DNA of 50,873 nucleotides from an uncultured Eubacteriales bacterium (lineage in GTDB: Bacteria > Bacillota > Clostridia > Christensenellales > Aristaeellaceae), in the NCBI GenBank assembly GCA_902790175.1, contig CADAQZ010000006.1:1-50873 (forward strand), in the 5' to 3' direction. Position 1 is the stretch's first letter. Each line of letters starts with the position of its first letter. This document shows, one piece after another, positions 25,804-33,299 of the stretch. The notes below the pieces were generated by a model. It had not been told where the DNA came from. It saw only the letters and a list, made by a program, of their open reading frames with translations, and made no database searches. The translations under genes and the position numbers were made by a program.

Positions 25804-28131
25804 CGTCTTTTCCTCCTTTATGGTTGCCGCGGCGGCGATCTCATCGAGCGCGTCCGCGGAGATTGGCTTGCCTTTTTTGTCATGACGGGCGTCGTGGGGG
25901 TTGACCAGGTTCAGCCGCAGCGCATTCATGCACACGAAGAAGCTGGACAGCGCCATCGCCGCCGCGCCGTACATGGGCTTCATCTCGATGCCGTACAGCC
26001 CCATCGCCAGCGGGATGCAGATGGCATTGTAGAAGAACGCCCAGAACAGGTTTTGATGGATGTTTCGGATCGTGGCGCGGCTCAGCCGGATGGCAGCCGT
26101 CACGTCGGTCAGGCGGCTCTTCATCACCACGATGTCCGCCGCGTCGATGGCCACGTCCGTGCCCGCGCCGATGGCGACGCCGTTGTCCGCCACCGTCAGC
26201 GCCGGGGCGTCGTTGATGCCGTCGCCGACCATGGCGACCTTCCCCAGCGGCATTAATTTGCGGATGACCTCCGCCTTGCCCTCCGGCAGCACGCCCGCCA
26301 CGACCTGGTCCACGCCCGCCTGCCGGCTGATCGCCTGCGCGGTGCGCGCGTTGTCGCCGGTCAGCATGACGGTATGGATGCCCATGTTGCGCAATTCGCG
26401 GATGGCCTGCGCGGAGTCCTGCTTGATGGGGTCCGCCACCGCGATCAACCCGATCAGTTCGCCGCCCAGCGCGAACAGCAGCGGCGTCTTGCCTTCCTGG
26501 GCGAGGGCGTCGGCCCGCGCGGTGACGGCATCGCCGACCAGTCCCTTGGAAGTCAGGAATTTCAGGCTCCCGCCCAGCAGCTCCTTTCCGTCCAGACGGG
26601 CGCGCAGGCCGTGGCCGGGCAGGGCCTCAAAGTCGCCGATCTCGGAAAGCGCCAGGCCCGCCGCCTCGGCGGTCACGGCCTTCGCCAGCGGGTGCTCGCT
26701 GTTCTTCTCCAGCGACGCGGCGAGGATGAGCAGCTCATCCCGCTCAACGCCGACGGGGATCACGTCCGTCACGCGCGGCTGTCCCTCCGTCACGGTGCCC
26801 GTCTTGTCCAGCGCGATCACCTGTGTGCGGCCCGCGCCCTCCAGCGCGGCGGCGGTCTTGTACAGCACGCCGGTCTTCGCGCCGACGCCGCTGCCGACCA
26901 TGATGGCAACCGGCGTCGCCAAGCCCAGCGCGCAGGGGCAGCTGATCACCAGCACCGAGATGCCGCGGGCGATGGCGAAGGCAAAGGATTTTCCGGCGAT
27001 CAGCCAGCCGACCAGCGTCAACAGCGCCAGGCCGATCACCGCGGGCACGAAGATGCCGGACACCCTGTCCGCGATGCGCGCCAGCGGGGCCTTGGTGGCG
27101 GCGGCATCGGAGACGGTGCGGATGATCTGCGCCAGCGTGGTGTCCTCGCCGACGCGCGTCGCGCGGCACTCGATGTAGCCCTGCTGGTTCATCGTCGCGG
27201 CGGAGACCGCGTCGCCCTCCGCCTTGTCCACCGGGATGCTCTCGCCGGTCAGCGCGGACTCGTTGACCGCCGTCATGCCCTTCACGATCACGCCGTCCAC
27301 CGGGATCTGCTCGCCCGGGCGCACCACGAAGATGTCGCCGGCGTTGACTTCCTCAATGCCGACCTCCGTCTCCACGCCGTCCTTGAGCAGCACGGCGGTC
27401 TTGGGCGCGAGCCTCATCAGGCCCTTGAGCGCGTCCGTCGTGCGGCCCTTCGACATCGCCTCCAGCATCTTGCCGATGGTGATCAGCGTCGGGATCATCG
27501 CCGCGGACTCGAAGTACAGGTTCATGCCGTACTTCATCACCACGTCGTGCGCGCCCTCGCCCTGCGCGAGGATCATCAGAAACAGCTCCGCCAGCGAATA
27601 GGCCAGCGACGCGCTGGAGCCCAGCGCCACGAGCGTGTCCATGTTCGGCGCGCCGCGAAACAGCGCGACAAAGCCGGAGGTAAAGAACTTCTGGTTGATG
27701 ATCATAACGATCACCGCCAGCAGCAGCTCAAACAGCCCCAGGAACACGAGGTTGTCGAACGCCGCGGGCGCGGGCCAGCCCCACATGCCGTGGCCCATCG
27801 AGAAGTACATCAGCACCAGCAGGATCGGCACCGAGAACAGCAGCCGCTTTTTCAGCTTCGGCGTCTCGCGGTCCTTCAAAGCCTCGGCGTCGGCCCACGA
27901 GGGCGAATCCCCGGAGGCGGCCCTTTTCTCCGCGCCTTTCAGCGACGCGCCATACCCGGCGGCCTCCACGGCGCGGATGATGTCGGCGGAGGAGGCCGTG
28001 CCCTCCACGCCCATCGAGTTCGTCAGCAGGCTCACCGCGCAGGACGTGACGCCCGGCACGCCGCACACCGCCTTCTCCACGCGGCTGGAGCACGCCGCGC
28101 AGCTCATGCCGGTCACGTTATACTGTTCCAT
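25594..28131 (-). CDS. copA: Copper-exporting P1B-type ATPase with N- and C-terminal HMA domains
   Basis: An 845-residue Cu(I) exporter. N-terminal heavy-metal domain with GMSCAAC (8-14), membrane helices, actuator TGES, transport site ISCPCALGLATP near 397, phosphorylation site DKTGT near 441, a conserved SEHPLA loop and the hinge GDGINDAP near 637. After the last helices a second metal domain with GMMCGHC (about 786-792) is joined in frame. This tail begins at an internal Met (777) that has its own AGGAGG 8 nt upstream. Downstream of csoR with 15 nt between, in one copper-controlled operon. All catalytic residues are present. Confidence 0.95.
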   Translation of the reverse strand: MEQYNVTGMSCAACSSRVEKAVCGVPGVTSCAVSLLTNSMGVEGTASSADIIRAVEAAGYGASLKGAEKRAASGDSPSWADAEALKDRETPKLKKRLLFSVPILLVLMYFSMGHGMWGWPAPAAFDNLVFLGLFELLLAVIVMIINQKFFTSGFVALFRGAPNMDTLVALGSSASLAYSLAELFLMILAQGEGAHDVVMKYGMNLYFESAAMIPTLITIGKMLEAMSKGRTTDALKGLMRLAPKTAVLLKDGVETEVGIEEVNAGDIFVVRPGEQIPVDGVIVKGMTAVNESALTGESIPVDKAEGDAVSAATMNQQGYIECRATRVGEDTTLAQIIRTVSDAAATKAPLARIADRVSGIFVPAVIGLALLTLVGWLIAGKSFAFAIARGISVLVISCPCALGLATPVAIMVGSGVGAKTGVLYKTAAALEGAGRTQVIALDKTGTVTEGQPRVTDVIPVGVERDELLILAASLEKNSEHPLAKAVTAEAAGLALSEIGDFEALPGHGLRARLDGKELLGGSLKFLTSKGLVGDAVTARADALAQEGKTPLLFALGGELIGLIAVADPIKQDSAQAIRELRNMGIHTVMLTGDNARTAQAISRQAGVDQVVAGVLPEGKAEVIRKLMPLGKVAMVGDGINDAPALTVADNGVAIGAGTDVAIDAADIVVMKSRLTDVTAAIRLSRATIRNIHQNLFWAFFYNAICIPLAMGLYGIEMKPMYGAAAMALSSFFVCMNALRLNLVNPHDARHDKKGKPISADALDEIAAAATIKEEKTMKKTLKVEGMMCGHCEARVKKALEAVPGVESAAADHNSGTAVVTLSAPVEDDALRAAVEAQDYKVLGIE

Positions 28132-28146
28132 TTCCGTTCCCCTTCA

Positions 28147-28449
28147 TCACTTCATCAGCTTCTGCAGCGTGCCCATCAGCTCGTCCACCGCGTCCTCGCG
28201 CCCGGCGCGGATGTCCTCCGTCACGCAGGTGCGCAGGTGGCTGGTCAACAGCACCCGGCAAAAGCTGTTCAGCGCGGAATTAACTGCGGACGCCTGTGTC
28301 AGTATGTCCGGGCAGTAGGCGTCCTCATCCAGCATCCGCTGCAGGCCGCGCACCTGCCCCTCGATCCGCTTCAGGCGGTTCATCAGGTCGCGGTGCTCCT
28401 TCTCGTCCCGGACCTTCTTCCGGCCGGAATGGACATGGGTGTCCGCCAT
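28147..28449 (-). CDS. csoR: CsoR-type copper-sensing repressor
   Basis: A repressor of 100 residues with the all-helical CsoR/RcnR fold. Cu(I) ligands are visible as Cys in DAYCPDIL and His plus Cys in SHLRTCV. It opens with MADTHVHSGRKK, a His-containing tail, then LMNRLKRIEGQVRGLQRML. The start at 28449 has GGAGG 10 nt upstream; an in-frame ATG at 28476 overlaps the operator and lacks a ribosome binding site. First gene of the csoR-copA operon and clearly autoregulated through the two palindromes just upstream. Released from DNA when copper binds. Confidence 0.93.
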   Translation of the reverse strand: MADTHVHSGRKKVRDEKEHRDLMNRLKRIEGQVRGLQRMLDEDAYCPDILTQASAVNSALNSFCRVLLTSHLRTCVTEDIRAGREDAVDELMGTLQKLMK

Positions 28450-28467
28450 GGTCTGCGCCTCCGTTTT

Positions 28468-28484
28468 ATACCCCATGGGGGTAT
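28468..28484. promoter_or_regulatory. CsoR operator 2, downstream of the transcription start
   Basis: ATACCCCATGGGGGTAT, a near-perfect inverted repeat of the CsoR-box type, placed at about +10 to +26 between the -10 element and the csoR start codon. Confidence 0.75.
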
Positions 28485-28499
28485 CTGTTCGATGGGATG

Positions 28500-28528
28500 A
28501 TTATATACCCCATCGGGGTATTTGTCAA
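28500..28528 (-). promoter_or_regulatory. Promoter of csoR-copA
   Basis: Minus strand: -35 TTGACA (28523-28528), 17-nt spacer, -10 TATAAT (28500-28505). Full consensus; the spacer is almost entirely occupied by CsoR operator 1. Confidence 0.9.
28505..28521. promoter_or_regulatory. CsoR operator 1 in the promoter spacer
   Basis: ATACCCCATCGGGGTAT, a perfect inverted repeat with 7-bp arms. It fills the spacer between -35 and -10, so bound CsoR would block RNA polymerase. Confidence 0.85.
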
Positions 28529-28586
28529 GGGCTCGGAATATTAATTCTTTCGCAAATAAACCGCTCGACGCCCGCGGCGATCCACC

Positions 28587-29741
28587 CTACCATCCGTCGA
28601 CGGTGCCCAGATAGTGTCCCTTTCGGTCGACGACCCTGACGAAGTCGTCGATGGCCCTCTGGCACTGCTCCATATCGGGCGCTTCCACCAGGATGCGCAC
28701 GCTGGGCAGCAGCCCGGAAAACCGCAGCAAGATCCGGGCCTCGTCTCCCAGCGCCTCGTCGATGCGATAAAACTCCCTCTGGATGTCCTCGTCGCCCTTG
28801 AAGGCGTCGATGCTGTCGATCTGGATGTGCCGGGTCAGGTGCACGCAGTGCCAGTAGGTCCGGGCGACGTGCCGGTAGCAAAAGAGCTTGAAGCTGTCCT
28901 CCTGCGCGCTGGCGGAGAGCGCCGAGGCCTCCCAGTTGCGCCGGAGGTGGTCGATGGGCTCGCGGACGCCGCACAGATAGAGCACGCAGGCCGCCACATA
29001 GCCGACGCGCCCGCAATCCTCGCCGCAGACCAGCGCCACCCGCTTTCTGTCCTCCAGCAGGGCCGCGACCTCGACCGCCAGGCGCTCCAGTATGTTGAAG
29101 GGAAGCGCGCCGTAGGGCGGGATGGGATAGTAGAGGATCTCCCCGGTGAAGTCCTCCCAGATGCTGCCGGGGAGGCTGTCCAGCGCCACGATGACGTCGG
29201 GCTTCTCCTGCAGCAGATCATACAGGTCCAGGCCGCGCCCCGCGATGAGCCCGGGGTGGATCTGCCGGACCGCGTCCCCAGCGTCCACTTCGCACTCCGG
29301 CGCCCCCGGAGCCAGCGCGTCCAACAGCCTGCGGACGGCCGGCAGCTCGACGATGCGGATCTTGGACGGCGCGCTGTAGCGGATGATGTGAAGCGCCGAG
29401 CCGTCCACCTCATATTGCGCGACGCCGTCCGATCCCGACCGGATGAGGCCGATCACGCACGCGACGCCGTCGCGCCTGAGCAGCTCGACCGCCCGGGTCC
29501 GCTCGCCCTCGGTATAATCTTTCTCGTCCATCATCGAGATGCAGAGGCACGGCGCGTCCAGATTCACCTCGTTCCACTCGAAGCCTCGCTTGCACGCCTT
29601 GTGGGTGTTGAGCGAAATGCCCCTCTCACGGCACTGTGCATTCAGCGATCCGAGCTGCCTGAGCAGGCTGATCCAGTCCGATTCCAGCGGCCTCGGGACC
29701 GCCACATAGACGTTCAAAACGCCTCGCTCCAACCCTTGCAC
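28587..29741 (-). CDS. Protein with a tyrosine-phosphatase-like loop and a phosphoglucomutase-like C-terminus
   Basis: A 384-residue soluble protein that I cannot name. The GTG start at 29741 is chosen because GGAGGTGAT lies 4 nt before it; promoter at 29776-29804. Residues about 165-260 follow the dual-specificity phosphatase pattern: IHPGLIAGRGLDLYDLL, then VALVC and the loop C239-GEDCG-R245-VG, which keeps the C-x5-R catalytic core though the usual His before Cys is Val. Residues about 336-380 (ILLRFSGLLPSVRILVEAP) resemble domain IV of phosphoglucomutases/GlmM (RPSGTEPLxR), with TE of the loop changed to LL. The N-terminal 150 residues are unrecognised. Single-gene unit between the copper operon and the amino-acid binding protein. 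Confidence 0.6.
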   Translation of the reverse strand: MQGLERGVLNVYVAVPRPLESDWISLLRQLGSLNAQCRERGISLNTHKACKRGFEWNEVNLDAPCLCISMMDEKDYTEGERTRAVELLRRDGVACVIGLIRSGSDGVAQYEVDGSALHIIRYSAPSKIRIVELPAVRRLLDALAPGAPECEVDAGDAVRQIHPGLIAGRGLDLYDLLQEKPDVIVALDSLPGSIWEDFTGEILYYPIPPYGALPFNILERLAVEVAALLEDRKRVALVCGEDCGRVGYVAACVLYLCGVREPIDHLRRNWEASALSASAQEDSFKLFCYRHVARTYWHCVHLTRHIQIDSIDAFKGDEDIQREFYRIDEALGDEARILLRFSGLLPSVRILVEAPDMEQCQRAIDDFVRVVDRKGHYLGTVDGW

Positions 29742-29775
29742 GGTATCACCTCCACGGCACAGTTGCGGCACGTTT

Positions 29776-29804
29776 ATTCTATCATGAAACGCATACCCTG
29801 TAAA
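29776..29804 (-). promoter_or_regulatory. Promoter of the phosphatase-like gene
   Basis: Minus strand: -35 TTTACA (29799-29804), 17-nt spacer, -10 TAGAAT (29776-29781). Confidence 0.7.
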
Positions 29805-29846
29805 CAAAGGATTCTCCGGGGCCTGACGGATGATGCTGTGCAAGCC

Positions 29847-29879
29847 AAAGACAGCGCCTCGATTTGAGGCGCTGTCTTT
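29847..29879. terminator. Terminator hairpin after the amino-acid binding protein gene
   Basis: A 14-bp stem (AAAGACAGCGCCTC with GAGGCGCTGTCTTT) and a 5-nt loop, 20 nt beyond the stop codon of the minus-strand gene. Read on the minus strand it ends CTTTGG, a short U-tract. Confidence 0.75.
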
Positions 29880-29898
29880 TATAAACTTAAATCGGGCG

Positions 29899-30726
29899 TC
29901 ATTCGACCACGCCGCCCTCGACCACCAGGTTGTCCGGGTCGACCGCGTCGCCGTAGACATCCTTCAGCGTGGCGTCGTAATCCGCATGGAAGAACTGCTC
30001 CTCCGCCAGCTTCTGGATCTCCTCGTTGATGTAGGCCAGCACGGTGTCGTTCCCCTTTTGCACCGCCGGGGCGATGGTGTCCAGGCTGCCCAGCGATTCG
30101 ATGCCCACGGTGAAGCCGGGGTTCTCGATGGCCCAGGCCAGCACCTCGGTGTTGTCGGTGGACAGCGCGTCGCCGCGGCCGTCCAGCAGCGCGTTGAAGG
30201 TCTCGGTGTAGGTGTCGAACTTCAAAAGGTTCACGTCCGGCTCGTTGGCGGTGAACCAGGTTTCGGCGGTGGTGCCCTTGGAAACGATCAGGGTCTTGCC
30301 GCGCAGGTCCTCCACGGAGGTGATCAGCGCCGCGTCCGGGCTGACCACGCCCAGCGCCACCTTCATGTAGGGCAGCGCGAAGTCCACCACCTCGGCGCGC
30401 TCGGGCGTCACGGTGAAGTTCGCGAGGATGATGTCCACCTTGGCGCTGGTCAGGTATTCCACGCGGTTGGGCGCGTCCACGCTCACCAGCTCCAGCTCCA
30501 CGCCCAGGTCCTCCGCGAGGCGGCGGGCGAAGTACACGTCGTAGCCCTGGTATTCGCCGTATTCATCCACATAGCCGAAGGGCTTTTTATCTGAGAAGAC
30601 GCCGATCACGAGCTTGCCGCTCTCTTTGATCTCGTCGAGCGTGCGGGCCTGCGCGTCCGCGGAGGCCGCGGCGATCAGGGACAGGGTCAGGATCAGGGCG
30701 ATAATCAGCGCAAATATCTTTTTCAT
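29899..30726 (-). CDS. Polar amino-acid (probably cystine) ABC transporter binding protein
   Basis: A 275-residue family 3 extracellular binding protein. Signal peptide MKKIFALIIALILTLSLIAA (cleavage probably at ASA; no lipobox). The mature part has the family pattern GKLVIGVFSDKKPFGYVDE, GYDVYFARRLAEDLG and VDIILANFTVTPERAEVVDF. It should deliver an amino acid to the permeases encoded further upstream. It has its own promoter (31051-31079) and a leader with two mini-ORFs and a terminator. Cys-rich leader coding points to cystine, cysteine or another sulfur amino acid; the substrate is inferred from regulation, not from residues. AAAGGAG lies 7 nt before the start. Confidence 0.88.
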   Translation of the reverse strand: MKKIFALIIALILTLSLIAAASADAQARTLDEIKESGKLVIGVFSDKKPFGYVDEYGEYQGYDVYFARRLAEDLGVELELVSVDAPNRVEYLTSAKVDIILANFTVTPERAEVVDFALPYMKVALGVVSPDAALITSVEDLRGKTLIVSKGTTAETWFTANEPDVNLLKFDTYTETFNALLDGRGDALSTDNTEVLAWAIENPGFTVGIESLGSLDTIAPAVQKGNDTVLAYINEEIQKLAEEQFFHADYDATLKDVYGDAVDPDNLVVEGGVVE

Positions 30727-30773
30727 GGTGATTCTCCTTTTCTTATCTCATTGGGCCATAACGAAATTCCGTG

Positions 30774-30842
30774 TCAACGCATCATGCTCCGACATCGAAA
30801 GGTTACGGCGGCCCGCATGAGCCATGTCATTCGCTTCATCAT
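30774..30842 (-). CDS. Met-rich 22-residue leader peptide
   Basis: Positions 30842 down to 30774 encode 22 residues beginning MMKRMTWLMR, with Met at 1, 2, 5, 9, 20 and 21 and one Cys at 17. A strong AAAGGAGG stands 7 nt upstream. It lies between the attenuator terminator and the binding-protein gene, whose start is 48 nt beyond the stop. Met codons at this density suggest a ribosome-stalling or coupling leader responsive to methionine supply. No known family. Confidence 0.5.
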   Translation of the reverse strand: MMKRMTWLMRAAVTFRCRSMMR

Positions 30843-30861
30843 TTCGGACCTCCTTTCAGAA

Positions 30862-30922
30862 GTATAAAAACCGGCGGGGCAGGTTGGACGCATCGCGATC
30901 ATCCAATCTGCCCCGCCGGTTT
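30862..30922 (-). terminator. Attenuator terminator upstream of the binding-protein gene
   Basis: Minus-strand RNA forms a stem of about 21 pairs with one A-C mismatch (arms 30902-30922 and 30868-30888), a 13-nt loop, and then UUUUUAU. It is located 19 nt after the stop of the Cys-rich leader ORF and before the structural gene, which is the attenuator arrangement. Confidence 0.85.
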
Positions 30923-30940
30923 CCCGCCTTTGCCTGCACG

Positions 30941-31012
30941 CTAAGACGGCCGACAGGTCGATGGACGACGCCCGCGGCACATACAACACATGCAGGATCG
31001 AATTGCGAACAT
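30941..31012 (-). CDS. Cys-rich 23-residue leader peptide
   Basis: The ORF from 31012 to 30941 begins MFAIRSCMCCMCRGRR and has Cys at 7, 9, 10, 12 and 20, with Met between them (codons TGC ATG TGT TGT ATG TGC). AGGAGG is 8 nt upstream of the ATG and the promoter about 40 nt upstream. The stop codon is 19 nt before a strong terminator. CCTGCA around the first Cys codon can pair with TGCAGG just after the stop, so ribosome position could change the fold. Predicted to sense charged Cys (and perhaps Met) tRNA. Confidence 0.65.
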   Translation of the reverse strand: MFAIRSCMCCMCRGRRPSTCRPS

Positions 31013-31050
31013 GTCGGGCGCCTCCTCTCATTTCCTATCTGGATGATATG

Positions 31051-31079
31051 ATTATATCCGGTCCGAAAACGTTTGTCAA
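31051..31079 (-). promoter_or_regulatory. Consensus promoter of the leader/binding-protein unit
   Basis: Minus strand: -35 TTGACA (31074-31079), 17-nt spacer, -10 TATAAT (31051-31056). It starts 6 nt after the stop codon of the ATPase gene, so the binding protein gene is a separate transcription unit. Confidence 0.92.
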
Positions 31080-31084
31080 TGGGT

Positions 31085-31834
31085 TTACGGTTTTTTAACC
31101 GCTGTGAACTCGAACGTGTCCAGGAACTGCCGGGCGCGCTCGGTCCGGGGATGGTGGAAGAAGTCGGCGGGCTTGCCCTCCTCGACGATCGTTCCGTTCT
31201 CGAGGAACAGCACGCGGTCCGCCACGGCCTCGGCAAAGCGCATCTCGTGGGTCACGATCAGCATGGTCATGCCGTCGCGCGCCAGGTCGAGCACCACGTT
31301 CAAAACCTCCCGCACCATTTCGGGGTCCAGCGCCGCGGTGATCTCGTCCAAGAGCAGCATGCGGGGGTGCATCATCATGGCCCGCACCAGCGCCACGCGC
31401 TGCTTCTGCCCGCCGGAGAGCTGCCGGGGCAGCGCGAGCAGCTTGTCCTCCAGGCCCACGCGCCGAAGCGCCTGCCGCGCCTCCTCCTCGGCCTCTCCCT
31501 TCGGGCGCTTCAGCGCCTTCACCGGCCCGAGCGTCAGGTTTTCCAGCACGTCCATGTGCGGGAACAGATCGTAGCTCTGGAACACCATGCCGATCTGGCG
31601 GCGCACCTGAACCAGGTTGCCCGCGGAGATGGGCTGGCCGTCCAGCAGGATCTCGCCGCCGTCGGGCTGCTCCAGGCCGTTCACGCACCGCAGCAGCGTG
31701 CTCTTGCCGCAGCCGCTGGGGCCGACCACTACGATGACCTCGCCCTCCCGCACGGACAGCGAGATGCCGTCCAGCACGCCGTTGCCGTCGAAGCTCTTTT
31801 TCAGATTCCGTATCTCAAGAACGTTGTTGTCCAT
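31085..31834 (-). CDS. Polar amino-acid ABC transporter ATPase
   Basis: A 249-residue ATPase of the GlnQ/TcyN type. Walker A GPSGCGKST (about 39-47), Q-loop MVFQSYDLFPH, signature LSGGQKQRVALVRAM, Walker B MLLLDEITAALDPE and switch THEM. The family-typical FLDTFEF ends the protein. It energises the two permeases encoded just upstream (18 nt gap). The third Asp of the usual LLFDEPTSALD is unchanged, with P to I and S to A substitutions. Last gene of the permease operon. Confidence 0.94.
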   Translation of the reverse strand: MDNNVLEIRNLKKSFDGNGVLDGISLSVREGEVIVVVGPSGCGKSTLLRCVNGLEQPDGGEILLDGQPISAGNLVQVRRQIGMVFQSYDLFPHMDVLENLTLGPVKALKRPKGEAEEEARQALRRVGLEDKLLALPRQLSGGQKQRVALVRAMMMHPRMLLLDEITAALDPEMVREVLNVVLDLARDGMTMLIVTHEMRFAEAVADRVLFLENGTIVEEGKPADFFHHPRTERARQFLDTFEFTAVKKP

Positions 31835-31852
31835 GTCGCGCCTCCGGTTATG

Positions 31853-32521
31853 TCAACTCCATCGCTTTTCCAGCCAGCCCGCCGCCAGCGATATGGGCCA
31901 GCAGGCGAAGAAATACAGGAAGAACACCGCGCCGTAGACCCACACCGCGCCCTGCGGGGCGTCGTAGCGGGCGGCGTCGATGATCTGGCTGCCCACCTTC
32001 AAGACCTCCACCACGCCGATGAGCATCACCAGCGACGTGGTCTTGATCATGCGGGTCGTCAGGTTGATGGCCTGGGGGATCAGCCGCCGCGCCGCCTGCG
32101 GCAGCAGCACGTAGCGCCAGGTCTGGCCCCGCGTGAGCCCCAGGGCCGCGCTGCTCTCACGCTGGTGGACGGGAATGGAGGTGATCGCGCCGCGCACCAG
32201 GTCCCCCATCTCGCCCGCGCCCCAGAAGGTGAACACGATCACCGCCGCGGCCTCGCCGGAAAGCTGTAGGTTGAACGTCTTTGCCATGCCGAAGTACACC
32301 AGGAACAGCAAGACCAGCTGCGGCACGATGCGCACCGTCTCCAGCCACAGCCGCATCGCGGCTCGGACGACCGGGTTCTTCAGCGTCATCAACACGCCCG
32401 CCAGCAGCCCCAGCACGATCGACAGCGCCACCGACGCCAGCGACAATTCCAGCGTCACGCCCAGGCCGCCCAGCAGCCGCTGGAGGTTGTTTCCCTTAAA
32501 CAGCACCGCCAAATCCCGCAT
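31853..32521 (-). CDS. Polar amino-acid ABC transporter permease 2
   Basis: About 222 residues, with four to five membrane helices and the His/Glu/Gln-family EAA motif ESSAALGLTRGQTWRYVLLPQA followed by IPQAINLTTRMIKTTSL. It forms a heterodimer with the permease encoded upstream. The start at 32521 has AAAGGAGG 7 nt before it and overlaps the end of permease 1 by 26 nt, indicating coupled translation. Two different permeases with one ATPase match the TcyL/TcyM/TcyN cystine layout of Bacillus, among others. Confidence 0.92.
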   Translation of the reverse strand: MRDLAVLFKGNNLQRLLGGLGVTLELSLASVALSIVLGLLAGVLMTLKNPVVRAAMRLWLETVRIVPQLVLLFLVYFGMAKTFNLQLSGEAAAVIVFTFWGAGEMGDLVRGAITSIPVHQRESSAALGLTRGQTWRYVLLPQAARRLIPQAINLTTRMIKTTSLVMLIGVVEVLKVGSQIIDAARYDAPQGAVWVYGAVFFLYFFACWPISLAAGWLEKRWS

Positions 32522-33161
32522 GGCGCAGCCTCCTTTCCAGCAGCGAAAACACGATCGACAACGGCAGCAGCAGCGCCAGGTACGCAAGCGTCAGCATCAA
32601 AAGCGCCTCGTCCGTCCGGTAGTACATGCCGATCAGGTCCTTGGCCACGTACATCAGATCCGCCAGCGCCACGGCGCTGAACACGCTGGTCTCCTTGATC
32701 AGGAACACGGCGTTCGCGCCGATGGAGGGGATCGCCGTAGCCAGCGCCTGCGGCAGGATCACGTAGCGCATGTTCTGCATCGGCGTCAGGCCCAGGCAGA
32801 GCCCGGACTCGTGTTGCGCGGTGTCCACGGCCTCCAGCCCGCTGCGCAGGCTTTCCGCCATGTACGCGCCCCCCAGGAAGGTCAGGCCCGCGATGGCGCA
32901 GGTTTCCGCGCTCAACTTCACGCCGATCTTCGGCAGGCCGAAGTACAGGAAGAAGAGCTGCACCAGCAGCGGCGTGTTGCGCGCCAGCTCGATGTAGACG
33001 CCCGCGACCCTGCGCAGCACGGGCACCCTGAACTGCCTGGCCAGGCAGCACAGCGCGCCGACCGCCAGCGAAAGCGCGATGCCCGTCGCGCCCAGGCGCA
33101 GCGTCAGCCCCGCCGCCTTGACGTACATCGGCAGGAATTTGCGCATGAATTCGGTATCCAC
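32496..33161 (-). CDS. Polar amino-acid ABC transporter permease 1
   Basis: A 221-residue permease with GTG start at 33161 (GAGGGGG about 9 nt upstream). Family marks: IELARNTPLLVQLFFLYFGL, FLGGAYMAESLRSGLEAV, then the EAA loop HESGLCLGLTPMQNMRYVIL and IPSIGANAVFLIKETS. Membrane-bound. First structural gene of the operon; a leader peptide and terminator lie between it and the promoter at 33403-33431. Confidence 0.92.
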   Translation of the reverse strand: MDTEFMRKFLPMYVKAAGLTLRLGATGIALSLAVGALCCLARQFRVPVLRRVAGVYIELARNTPLLVQLFFLYFGLPKIGVKLSAETCAIAGLTFLGGAYMAESLRSGLEAVDTAQHESGLCLGLTPMQNMRYVILPQALATAIPSIGANAVFLIKETSVFSAVALADLMYVAKDLIGMYYRTDEALLMLTLAYLALLLPLSIVFSLLERRLRHAGFGGAV

Positions 33162-33252
33162 CGGTCAATCCCCCTCAAATGATCGTCGAAGTGTTCCCGC
33201 GGAACCCGCCGACGCGGAAAATTTTTCGTTTTCCAAATCATCTACATACCAA

Positions 33253-33278
33253 CAAAAAACAGCGGCCTGCGGCCGCTG
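33253..33278 (-). terminator. Attenuator terminator upstream of the permease operon
   Basis: Textbook intrinsic terminator on the minus strand: 8-bp stem CAGCGGCC / GGCCGCTG, loop GCA, then TTTTTTG. It stands 22 nt after the leader ORF stop and 92 nt before the first permease start. The 5' arm (GCAGCGG) can also pair with the Asp-Cys-Cys codons of the leader (CTGTTGC, 7 pairs with two G-U). Confidence 0.9.
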
Positions 33279-33299
33279 CAATGCTCCCCTCGATGAACA

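Noticed and set aside
30727-31050. T-box or SAM riboswitch as alternative explanation for the amino-acid transporter leader
   Set aside because: No T-box sequence (AGGGTGGNACCGCG-like) and no SAM-I core (kink-turn, AGGGA with GCAACC) can be seen in either leader; leader ORFs with strong ribosome binding sites explain the data better.
33096-33232. Small minus-strand ORF beginning MIWKTKNFPRRR upstream of permease 1
   Set aside because: No ribosome binding site, and it overlaps the permease gene in another frame; composition is not protein-like.
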